Part shown: one piece after another, positions 1-6,316 of the stretch
How positions within the stretch are numbered: the first letter of the stretch is position 1
Layout of the letters: each line of letters starts with the position of its first letter
From: an uncultured Oscillospiraceae bacterium
Lineage (GTDB): Bacteria > Bacillota > Clostridia > Oscillospirales > Acutalibacteraceae
Reading direction: 5' to 3'
NCBI GenBank assembly: GCA_900556765.1
Contig: USQH01000008.1
Coordinates: forward strand, 1-22,458
DNA: 22,458 nucleotides
Program-made: the position numbers and the translations under genes
The notes under the pieces: model-generated
Seen by the model: the letters and a program-made list of their open reading frames with translations, nothing else
Database searches by the model: none
Told to the model about the DNA's origin: nothing

Positions 1-100
1 ACAAATTTATATATGTCATTACATTGCTACTGCGTTTTTGATTTATTTTCGGACTTTCTGCATTTCGCGTATTTTTTAGTGTCAAATACTTGTCATGCGG

Positions 101-129
101 TTGACTAAAATTGCCGCGAGTAGTATAAT
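101..129 (+). promoter_or_regulatory. sigma-A promoter of the SGNH-like lipoprotein gene
   Basis: A -35 box TTGACT (101-106) and a perfect -10 box TATAAT (124-129) are separated by 17 bp. Transcription should start near 136, giving a leader of about 30 nt that carries the AGAGGG ribosome site before the ATG at 168. Confidence 0.85.
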
Positions 130-167
130 CTAAAAATAGCAAAAGTTCGGAACAAGAGGGATTTAAT

Positions 168-1022
168 ATGAAAAGAATCATGCCTGCGCTTGTATTAACC
201 GCTATGCTCTTTTGCATATCTGGATGCGGCGATGCACCCGATTCCGTCAACTCATCGAAAGAGGAAGTGTCATCAAAAATGTCGTCAGTTACTACGTCCG
301 AAGCATCGTCACAGATTACATACCGTGATCTGCAGGAAAACATCGTTCCCGCGACCGCGCAAAACGATGCTGATTACTACACCTACGGAAAGGTGAACGA
401 CGGCCTTCGCATACTGTTTGTCGGCAACTCGATAACCAAGCACGCGCCCAAGGCCGACATCGGCTGGAGCAACGACTGCGGTATGGCAGCAACCTCCATT
501 GAAAAGGACTACGTTCATTTGCTTATGGCAAAGACGCAGACCATTTGTCCCGATGCGTCATTTGCCCTTTTGCAGGTTGCGGAATATGAACGCGGCTTCT
601 TTAATATGTCTCCGAAAGATTACTATAAAGAGGCGCGCGAATTTGACGCCGATATTATAATCATGTTCTTCGGCGCGAATGTAGACCAGTCCTACGATAC
701 CATGGAAAATCCGCCGAAAACCTTCGGTAAGGCTTATGACGATCTGCGCACTTGGCTAGATCCCGACGGTGACGCTGTCGTTTACCACTCGCTCGGATGG
801 TATGTTCGCGACAAACTGGAGGAAGAAAAGCGCGCTGTTGCGAAGAAGCACGGCGACACCTTTATTGATATTTCAAGCGCCAGAGAGCAAACCGACGCAT
901 ACGGTATGTTTAATCACCCGAACGACAAGGGAATGAGCCTTATTGCCGACTGCTTCTGGTCATATATGGAGCCATCGGTTAAGGATTACGTCCAAAAATC
1001 GGACAGCAGCTCCTCAAAATAA
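168..1022 (+). CDS. SGNH/GDSL-hydrolase-like lipoprotein
   Basis: A 284-residue protein with a lipoprotein signal peptide (lipobox ISGC, lipidated Cys20) and a Ser/Thr-rich linker to about residue 55, so it is probably anchored outside the membrane. The rest resembles an SGNH/GDSL hydrolase: block I is GNSIT (86-90, candidate nucleophile Ser88), GAN (169-171) fits block III, and FNHPND (248-253, His250) fits block V. SGNH enzymes usually deacylate carbohydrates, peptidoglycan or lipids. The usual Asp three residues before the catalytic His is absent (Met247 sits there; Asp243 is the nearest upstream), so it may use a Ser-His dyad or be weakly active. The gene stands alone, with its own promoter and a terminator about 40 bp downstream. 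Family assignment is fairly firm; the substrate is unknown. Confidence 0.8.
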   Translation: MKRIMPALVLTAMLFCISGCGDAPDSVNSSKEEVSSKMSSVTTSEASSQITYRDLQENIVPATAQNDADYYTYGKVNDGLRILFVGNSITKHAPKADIGWSNDCGMAATSIEKDYVHLLMAKTQTICPDASFALLQVAEYERGFFNMSPKDYYKEAREFDADIIIMFFGANVDQSYDTMENPPKTFGKAYDDLRTWLDPDGDAVVYHSLGWYVRDKLEEEKRAVAKKHGDTFIDISSAREQTDAYGMFNHPNDKGMSLIADCFWSYMEPSVKDYVQKSDSSSSK

Positions 1023-1057
1023 AATTCACAGCACACAATAACATAATAAAAAAAGCG

Positions 1058-1099
1058 AAACCGACCGAAAAAGCAATTGTTTTTTCAGTCGGTTTTTTT
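1058..1099. terminator. bidirectional intrinsic terminator between convergent genes
   Basis: A 15-bp stem with one mismatch (arms 1058-1072 and 1081-1095, loop 1073-1080) is followed by a T-run on the + strand. On the - strand it is followed by TTTTTTT after a short CGC. It can end both the lipoprotein transcript and the leftward phospholipid operon. Confidence 0.85.
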
Positions 1100-1195
1100 C
1101 AATAGAGAAAGGAGTAATAAACATGTTCGCTTTTCTTCTGACATTATCTTGACTTCCAACCGCGCTCATATATTCGCGGCTGTTTCAGTCAAATG

Positions 1196-1780
1196 TTATT
1201 TTTTCTTGCCTTTTTTCTCGGCTCGCTCGGCTTTCTTTGTCCGAAATTTATTTTTCAGCGTTTCCAGCTCGTCGTGCAGAACCTTCAGCGTTTTTTCATC
1301 TTTCGGAAACATCAGTTTGAGCAAAAACACCGCTATTATCAGCGTAACCAGCTTTTCCGGCGTAAAAGGAAACCACAAAAAGCTCATATATGCTCCGCCG
1401 ACAACCTGCATCCATCTGATTTTAAGCCATGTGCCGACAGCGACGAAAATATAACTCCACCCGTTGGTTATCAGCCACGCAATGCCGAAGCAAATAAGCA
1501 TATGCGGATTAAAAAGGAACTGTGTTATCTTTTTCAAAAGTGCCTTTAGCTTGCTTTTTTTGTCGGTGACTGCGGAGTCATCGCCGGCATCGGTATTATC
1601 GCAGTCCGCAGCGTTCACAGCTTCATTGTCTGCGCCGCCCATACCGATGTCATCGGCTTTATCGACATTGCCGGCGTCGTCGCCGTCAGTGTCGATAAGA
1701 TTGTCGGAAATATCGCCTGCACAAATCTCGGCTGCAATCTCCTCCGAATTATTTTGTTGTCCGTTTTTGCTTTCATTCAT
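1196..1780 (-). CDS. unknown membrane protein with acidic N-terminus and basic tail, last gene of phospholipid operon
   Basis: A 194-residue protein of unknown function. Residues 1-72 are polar, low-complexity and rich in Asp, Asn and Ala. A short basic stretch follows (74-85), then a hydrophobic region (about 91-158) with two or three likely membrane segments, the last around 142-158. The tail (160-194) is very Lys-rich and predicted helical, perhaps coiled coil. The start ATG overlaps the psd stop by one base (TAATG), and a GAGGT ribosome site lies inside the end of psd, so translation is coupled. Its place as fifth gene behind Pss and Psd suggests a role at the membrane linked to phospholipid synthesis, but nothing in the sequence shows an enzymatic activity. 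The coding call is strong because of the coupling and the clear membrane core. Confidence 0.8.
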   Translation of the reverse strand: MNESKNGQQNNSEEIAAEICAGDISDNLIDTDGDDAGNVDKADDIGMGGADNEAVNAADCDNTDAGDDSAVTDKKSKLKALLKKITQFLFNPHMLICFGIAWLITNGWSYIFVAVGTWLKIRWMQVVGGAYMSFLWFPFTPEKLVTLIIAVFLLKLMFPKDEKTLKVLHDELETLKNKFRTKKAERAEKKGKKK

Positions 1781-2646
1781 TATAAACTTACCTCAATATC
1801 GGACTTTTTGCCTATTCTTTGCCCGTAGCGAACGGGCGTCTCCTCACCCGCCGCCGTACGGTCGAAATACAACTCATCGACCTGAGCGGCACCTTTTTCA
1901 AGCAGCACTACCACCGTTGAGCCGCCGTAAAGGAACATACCTTTTTCCTCGCCGCGCTTTATGCGGCCGGCGCCGTGGTGGTTCAGTATTCGTCCGATCA
2001 TGAGCGCGCCGACCTCTATCTGAGCAACGGTACCGAAATTGTCCGTGTGCATGATTGTATACTCGCGGCTGTTTTGCACGAAAACGGGATAGCGCCGAAG
2101 TGCAATCGGACGCACGGTATGCAACCGCCCTCCGATAAATACATTTTCGCCCTTTTCGCCGCTGTCAATGTAGCAGTATCTGTGATAATTATCCACACAC
2201 AGCCGGAAAACCAGGCAAATTCCGCCGTCAAACAGCTTTGCCGCGCTGTCGCCGCCGAGCAAATCGGCAACAGTGTAATATGACTGCTTGATCGGATAAA
2301 CGGCTCCGTCGGTAATCTTGTACGCCGAAAGCAGTCCGTCACACGGTGCGATCAGGCTGTCGGGAGACATATCGACAGGTCTCCGCTCAGCCTTTATTTT
2401 ACGCGTAAAAAACTGATTAAAGGAAGTATAGTCGGCTTTCTCATACTCGTCCATATCAATACTATTTTTGTGTATAAAGCGGCTAATATGCATACAAGAA
2501 AGGCGACTGTCCATATATTTACCGCCGATACGCGATACACCGCGGCAGCTTATTCCGCGAAGCAGCATCCGTCCGACAGCTGTGTTGTACAAAAAGGCAA
2601 GCAGCGCCGACCGATCGGATCCGCTTGCCCTCGTTTTATCAGCCAT
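1780..2646 (-). CDS. psd: phosphatidylserine decarboxylase
   Basis: Converts phosphatidylserine to phosphatidylethanolamine at the membrane, the second step after PssA. The 288-residue length fits the bacterial proenzyme. The self-cleavage motif GGST (241-244) should be cut before Ser243, which becomes the pyruvoyl group of the small alpha chain. Asp103 (in APCDG), His155 (in DNYHRY) and His176 (in GGRLHTV) match the conserved Asp and His residues needed for processing and catalysis. The start overlaps the end of pssA by eight bases (ATGGCTGA), so the two are translationally coupled, which fits consecutive enzymes of one pathway. No key residue is missing. This is a confident family and function call. 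Confidence 0.95.
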   Translation of the reverse strand: MADKTRASGSDRSALLAFLYNTAVGRMLLRGISCRGVSRIGGKYMDSRLSCMHISRFIHKNSIDMDEYEKADYTSFNQFFTRKIKAERRPVDMSPDSLIAPCDGLLSAYKITDGAVYPIKQSYYTVADLLGGDSAAKLFDGGICLVFRLCVDNYHRYCYIDSGEKGENVFIGGRLHTVRPIALRRYPVFVQNSREYTIMHTDNFGTVAQIEVGALMIGRILNHHGAGRIKRGEEKGMFLYGGSTVVVLLEKGAAQVDELYFDRTAAGEETPVRYGQRIGKKSDIEVSL

Positions 2647-3340
2647 GACGCATTATCATCCTGATGATAAGTATTACGGCAAACTCAAGCGCACCGACAC
2701 CGACCATCAGCAGCAGTCCGGCGGAAGTAGGCTTTTTCACTTTAAATTTTGAGACGAAAGCCGCAGCGGTAGCCAGCAAAAGAATGTAGTAAACAAATGA
2801 AATATCGTACGATAAAAAGTGTTCGATAAGCAAAAAGCTGGGGAATATCAGCGCCGCCGAGGTAACCGGCAGACCGGTGTAAAACTCGCGGACTTTTTTT
2901 CCGCTGCGCTGCATTTCCTCCTCGGTTACATTAAACCACGCAAGGCGAATAAACGCCGCCATGATATATATTGCGAAAACAATGATAAACACCGCAATGG
3001 GTATACGAGCAGTTATCGAACACCAGCGCGAAGCATCAGCAGCCTCGGTCATCAGGGTACGGCGAAGCAGAGCCGCACCGATACAGGCGGGCAAAACGCC
3101 GAATGCCACCAAATCGGACAACGAGTCAATCTGTATTCCGTAGCTGATCTGGCTTTGTGTACGATCCTTTTTGGTGCGTGCGACTCTGCCGTCAAAGGCG
3201 TCGCACAGCCCCGAAAAGAGTAAAAACATAGCTCCGATATACGGGTGACCGTTGCCTGTAAAGGTTATGAATATACCGGCAGCCGCCGACAACAGTGAAC
3301 AATAGGTCAGCCACACCGAATAATCAAAGTAGCCTATCAT
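2639..3340 (-). CDS. pssA: CDP-diacylglycerol--serine O-phosphatidyltransferase
   Basis: Joins serine to CDP-diacylglycerol to make phosphatidylserine, the substrate of the next gene, psd. I choose the ATG at 3340 (233 aa) because a GAGGAG ribosome site (3349-3354) sits 8 nt upstream and just after the preceding gene's stop. A longer in-frame start at 3409 would overlap that gene. The protein has several membrane segments and the CDP-alcohol phosphotransferase motif: Asp47, Asp50-Gly51, Ala54-Arg55, then Gly68, Asp72 and Asp76. The gap between the AR and the Gly is 12 residues rather than the usual 8, an insertion I recall from Clostridia-type members of the family. Phosphatidylserine synthase is favoured over other CDP-alcohol transferases because psd follows directly. 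Confidence 0.9.
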   Translation of the reverse strand: MIGYFDYSVWLTYCSLLSAAAGIFITFTGNGHPYIGAMFLLFSGLCDAFDGRVARTKKDRTQSQISYGIQIDSLSDLVAFGVLPACIGAALLRRTLMTEAADASRWCSITARIPIAVFIIVFAIYIMAAFIRLAWFNVTEEEMQRSGKKVREFYTGLPVTSAALIFPSFLLIEHFLSYDISFVYYILLLATAAAFVSKFKVKKPTSAGLLLMVGVGALEFAVILIIRMIMRHG

Positions 3341-3357
3341 GTTGCAACTCTCCTCAT

Positions 3358-4374
3358 TTATTTTTTTATCTTGCCGACTGCGTAGGCGATAAGTGTGACT
3401 AAGCCGCAAACAATAACGCAGCCATAGAATGAAATCCCGCGCATAATAAGCTCGGTACTGACAATATCGGGCACCATTTTGTCAAATCCGTCAAAGAACA
3501 GATAATCGGCAGCACCGACTCCGCCTGGCAGAGGAATGTAATTGTAGCCTAAAACTATAAACGCCTGAATAACAAAAGCATCTATTGCCGACATATCAGA
3601 AGTGGCAAGTATCACAAACATGGATACAGCAATAAATGATCCGCGCTGAAGCAGATTGTACAAAAAGGTTTTTATCAGCATCGGCTTGTCTTTTTTTATG
3701 ATCTCAACGCACTGACTGTACTCACGGTGAGCCGCTTCAAGCCTTTCGGCGCTGCCCTCGGCATCTTTTAATATATGCAGACGGCACAGCAAACCGATAA
3801 AAAAGCGTGAAATGCGGCGAAAGGTGTTACTGCTGAGAGCAATGACGAGAAATACAGCGCCGATTGCAATCTGCGCAACCGCGCCGAGTATTATCATCGT
3901 TTGCGACAGAGTGCTGAATCTCATAATTATCGACGGGCGTATCAAAAAGCAAATCAGCGATATTGTCACGAGCGACGCCGAATACATAACAAGATTTATA
4001 AGCAGTGTTATGGTTGATGTCGCGCCCGGCACTCCGTCATGCATCATAAAATACGCCGATGCAGGCTGTCCGCCCGTCGCCGACGGGGTAATTGCGGAAA
4101 AATAAATGTCAGCAGCCGAATAAACGGCACCGCGTCTGAGCGGGCGTCGATATCCGAGAGAGCGTAATATGCAGTTGAGGCTCGCCCCTTCAAACAGCAC
4201 AAAGCCGCAAGCACACAAAACAGCCGCCGTCAGACAGACGGGAGATGCAGCGGATATGTACTGCAAAAATCCGGCGAGAGTGAAGTTGTCGTTCTGCTGC
4301 GTTACAACATACACCGTAAGCAGGATCAGCAACAGAAATACCGCCATCCAAATGTATTTTTTTGCACCTTTCAT
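3358..4374 (-). CDS. lysylphosphatidylglycerol synthase transmembrane (UPF0104/flippase-like) family protein
   Basis: A 338-residue polytopic membrane protein matching the integral-membrane part of MprF/AglD-type proteins (LPG_synthase_TM). The conserved stretches are SAITPSATGGQPASAY (93-108) and PLPGGVGAAD (281-290), both typical of the family. It has about eight hydrophobic segments and a charged loop around 205-232. There is no C-terminal aminoacyl-transferase domain, so it should not make lysyl-lipids itself. Stand-alone members are thought to move lipids or lipid-linked products between leaflets. It lies second in the operon, 12 nt after the PAP2 gene and 17 nt before pssA, so a role in handling membrane lipid is likely but inferred. 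The ATG at 4374 has GGGTGAAG just upstream. Confidence 0.85.
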   Translation of the reverse strand: MKGAKKYIWMAVFLLLILLTVYVVTQQNDNFTLAGFLQYISAASPVCLTAAVLCACGFVLFEGASLNCILRSLGYRRPLRRGAVYSAADIYFSAITPSATGGQPASAYFMMHDGVPGATSTITLLINLVMYSASLVTISLICFLIRPSIIMRFSTLSQTMIILGAVAQIAIGAVFLVIALSSNTFRRISRFFIGLLCRLHILKDAEGSAERLEAAHREYSQCVEIIKKDKPMLIKTFLYNLLQRGSFIAVSMFVILATSDMSAIDAFVIQAFIVLGYNYIPLPGGVGAADYLFFDGFDKMVPDIVSTELIMRGISFYGCVIVCGLVTLIAYAVGKIKK

Positions 4375-4386
4375 ATCTTCACCCTG

Positions 4387-5037
4387 TCAGGTTTTCAGAC
4401 ACCGATAAATTCGACCGGCGCCTGTCAACTTAGAAATCAGCAACCCCAGTTCCGCTACCGCAACGCCTGCCGCAATATCCACCAAAACGTGCTGTTTCAC
4501 CAGCACAACGCAAGCAAACACAAGTATCGAAAACACAAAGCAGAAAGCCTTGTATCCCCTGCCGACCTTTTTGCATTTCAGCGCGCCGCGAAAACACAGC
4601 CAGCTGTCCATGCAATGTATTGACGGAAACAGGTTGTCCGGCGGATCGCTCGCATAGATCAGCCCAACGAGACGGTCAAACACGCTGTTTCCGACCTCCG
4701 GTCGCACCATGGTCGCAGGCAGAAGCATAAATATAACAAGGCAGATCAGCTTGCTTATCTGCTCGGCGCAAAGCACCTCGCCGCACACCTCGCGGCTCTC
4801 CCGTGCGATAACGATAAATCCGACAACCCAAAAAAGATACGACAGAACGTATACGATTATCCACTGCGGCACAAACGGGATCAACGCATCGGCAGGAACA
4901 GACATATCTATATGTTCGCGTCCGGTCGTGAATATTCTGGTACCGTAATAAGTGACAGCATTTATCGCAAGGCACATGAACAGCGGAATAAATGCGTAGA
5001 CGGGTACTATTTTAGTAAATCTGTCTTTAAACCGCAA
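4387..5037 (-). CDS. PAP2-family lipid phosphatase, TTG start
   Basis: A 216-residue membrane protein of the phosphatidic acid phosphatase type 2 superfamily. Visible motifs are LLPATMVRP (105-113, the C1 Arg-Pro end), FPSIH (137-141, the C2 Ser/His pair) and KQHVLVD (181-187), with catalytic His183 and Asp187 of C3. Five or six hydrophobic segments surround these motifs. The start codon is TTG at 5037, supported by a GGGAGG ribosome site (5046-5051) at an 8-nt spacing; no in-frame ATG is as well placed. Family members remove phosphate from phosphatidate, phosphatidylglycerophosphate or undecaprenyl diphosphate, and the substrate cannot be told from sequence. As first gene of a Pss/Psd operon, a phospholipid or lipid-carrier substrate is the best guess. 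Confidence 0.88.
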   Translation of the reverse strand: MRFKDRFTKIVPVYAFIPLFMCLAINAVTYYGTRIFTTGREHIDMSVPADALIPFVPQWIIVYVLSYLFWVVGFIVIARESREVCGEVLCAEQISKLICLVIFMLLPATMVRPEVGNSVFDRLVGLIYASDPPDNLFPSIHCMDSWLCFRGALKCKKVGRGYKAFCFVFSILVFACVVLVKQHVLVDIAAGVAVAELGLLISKLTGAGRIYRCLKT

Positions 5038-5207
5038 AAGCGCAGCCTCCCTTCGTACGTCGCCGCGCCGTATGTGTCACGCGCCGAAACCCAGCTCAAT
5101 AAAGCGGCACATAATACTACTAAATGATTATATCACATCCGCGGCGTCAAATCCACTATAATATAATAGTAATTATACAATTGAATAAGAATATTTTTTC
5201 GAAAAAG

Positions 5208-5230
5208 CTGTACTATCGTAAATAGTACAG
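5208..5230. promoter_or_regulatory. perfect 8-bp inverted repeat, candidate operator of the phospholipid operon
   Basis: CTGTACTA (5208-5215) and TAGTACAG (5223-5230) are exact inverted copies separated by 7 bases. The element sits 2 bp downstream of the -10 box of the leftward promoter, so it covers the expected transcription start. That is where a dimeric repressor would block initiation. No run of T follows it on either strand, which argues against a terminator. The regulator is unknown and not encoded in this window. Confidence 0.6.
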
Positions 5231-5232
5231 TT

Positions 5233-5261
5233 AGTATACAGCTTAAAACATTATTTGTCAA
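5233..5261 (-). promoter_or_regulatory. sigma-A promoter of the phospholipid operon
   Basis: Read leftward, TTGACA (5256-5261) and TATACT (5233-5238) have a 17-bp spacer. Transcription would start near 5226, inside the adjoining palindrome, and leave a leader of about 190 nt before the TTG start at 5037. The upstream queH gene has no clear terminator, so read-through may also feed the operon. Confidence 0.78.
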
Positions 5262-5293
5262 TAGGTATTATCGCCGCATTTTTCGCAACAAAA

Positions 5294-5893
5294 CTATCCG
5301 CGCTTTGAAAACTCGCAGCCACAGTAGTTTTGACGGTACAATCCAAGCTGCTCCGACAGCACGATCGAGCGTTTATAGCCTTCACGCTTTTTAAAATCGC
5401 CGGGCAAATGGCTTACGCCGTATTTTTTACCGATTTCCTCGCCCAGCCTGTTGAGCAACTCGGCATTTTTGTGCGGACTGACGGTCAGTGTCGTCGTAAA
5501 ACAGTCATATCCTCCGTCTCGCGCCGCCTTTGCCGTCCGCTCCAATCGCAGACGAAAGCACTCGGTGCAGCGCTCGCCGCCCTCCTGCAAGCTCTCCAAT
5601 CCCTTTACGGCAGTAAGAAATTCAGTGTGATCGTATTCACACGGCAAAAGCTTTGCCCAGTCGGTGGAATCAAGCACCTTTTGCTGATTTGCAAGGCGCA
5701 GGTCATATTCCTCGCGCGGAAAAATATTGGGATTATAGTAAAACAATGTGATATCGAAGTATTTTGACAAATACTCCAGCACATAGCTGCTGCACGGTCC
5801 GCAGCAACTATGCAGCAGCAGTCTCGGACGCCTGTGCTCCGCAACGAGAGTGTGTATTACATTATCCAGTTCTTTCTGATAGTTTTTAGGCAT
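5294..5893 (-). CDS. queH: epoxyqueuosine reductase QueH
   Basis: Reduces epoxyqueuosine to queuosine in tRNA, the last step of queuosine formation, replacing QueG in many anaerobes. The ATG at 5893 gives 199 aa, close to the family norm; a longer reading to 6220 would run through the gene's own promoter and is rejected. An ATG at 5902 is possible but would leave a leader of only about 9 nt. The cysteine pattern is diagnostic: HSCCGPC (Cys30, Cys31, Cys34), ERCTEC (Cys109, Cys112) and NYCGC (Cys191, Cys193), which bind the iron-sulfur cluster and second metal. The stretch TTTLTVSPHKN (133-143) is also typical. No other queuosine genes are in the window. Confidence 0.93.
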   Translation of the reverse strand: MPKNYQKELDNVIHTLVAEHRRPRLLLHSCCGPCSSYVLEYLSKYFDITLFYYNPNIFPREEYDLRLANQQKVLDSTDWAKLLPCEYDHTEFLTAVKGLESLQEGGERCTECFRLRLERTAKAARDGGYDCFTTTLTVSPHKNAELLNRLGEEIGKKYGVSHLPGDFKKREGYKRSIVLSEQLGLYRQNYCGCEFSKRG

Positions 5894-5917
5894 AAAAATC
5901 ATCTCTTTTTCAAAAGA

Positions 5918-5946
5918 ATAATAGCAAATCAAGTATAATTTGTCAA
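5918..5946 (-). promoter_or_regulatory. sigma-A promoter of queH
   Basis: Read leftward, a perfect TTGACA (5941-5946) and TATTAT (5918-5923) have a 17-bp spacer. The start of transcription near 5911 leaves about 18 nt before the ATG at 5893, which excludes the longer upstream reading frame. Confidence 0.82.
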
Positions 5947-6052
5947 TTCGCAGCGTCAGCCCGAAAATTTTGTGCATAATATAATTGTAAACCATATTTG
6001 AACCCGTTTCAAAATATTTTTTCGGAGGTAATCGGAACTGAGAGGTGAGCAT

Positions 6053-6142
6053 ATGTTTTGGATAGGATTGATCTCCGGTCTGTGCATAGGCGGATTGGTT
6101 GGAGTCTTCACCATGTGCCTTGTCACGGCGAGCAAAAGGTAA
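6053..6142 (+). CDS. 29-residue membrane peptide, DUF3789-like
   Basis: A very short gene that a length cut-off would miss. The ATG at 6053 follows GAGAGGTGAG (ribosome site about 7 nt upstream), and the frame ends at TAA 6140-6142. The peptide begins with hydrophobic MFWIGLISGL, has a Gly-Gly pair in the middle (IGGLVGVF), then TMCL and a basic end (ASKR), so it spans the membrane once. This layout, with a GG-x-VGVF-x-MCL core, matches what I remember of the DUF3789 family of tiny Clostridia membrane proteins, whose function is unknown. It points away from queH and lies 174 bp before the dockerin gene, which has its own promoter. Upstream promoter boxes are weak (TTGTGC 5970, CATATT 5993). 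Confidence 0.72.
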   Translation: MFWIGLISGLCIGGLVGVFTMCLVTASKR

Positions 6143-6232
6143 CACAAAGCGCTGCTTTAATAACAGGATTGCGTCGACTAACGGGCAAACAATATTGTGA
6201 AATATATACAAATAAATCAATAAAAAACTGTG

Positions 6233-6261
6233 TGGACATTTCTTGTAAAATATGTTAATAT
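6233..6261 (+). promoter_or_regulatory. sigma-A promoter of the dockerin protein gene
   Basis: TGGACA (6233-6238) and TAATAT (6256-6261) are spaced by 17 bp. The leader is about 50 nt and holds the ribosome site GAAAGGAAA shortly before the ATG at 6317. Confidence 0.75.
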
Positions 6262-6316
6262 ATATATGTAATATTATCTGTCGGCATAAACCGTCAGGAA
6301 GAAAGGAAATTTCACA

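Noticed and set aside
3341..3409. Longer pssA start at 3409
   Set aside because: It would overlap the preceding gene and ignores the GAGGAG ribosome site placed for the ATG at 3340.
5191..5240. Inverted repeat near 5208-5230 as a terminator for queH or for a + strand unit
   Set aside because: No T-run follows on either strand, and its position on the start site of a strong promoter fits an operator better.
5894..6220. N-terminal extension of queH to 6220
   Set aside because: The extension crosses a consensus TTGACA-TATTAT promoter, and QueH proteins start close to the MPKNYQ segment at 5893.
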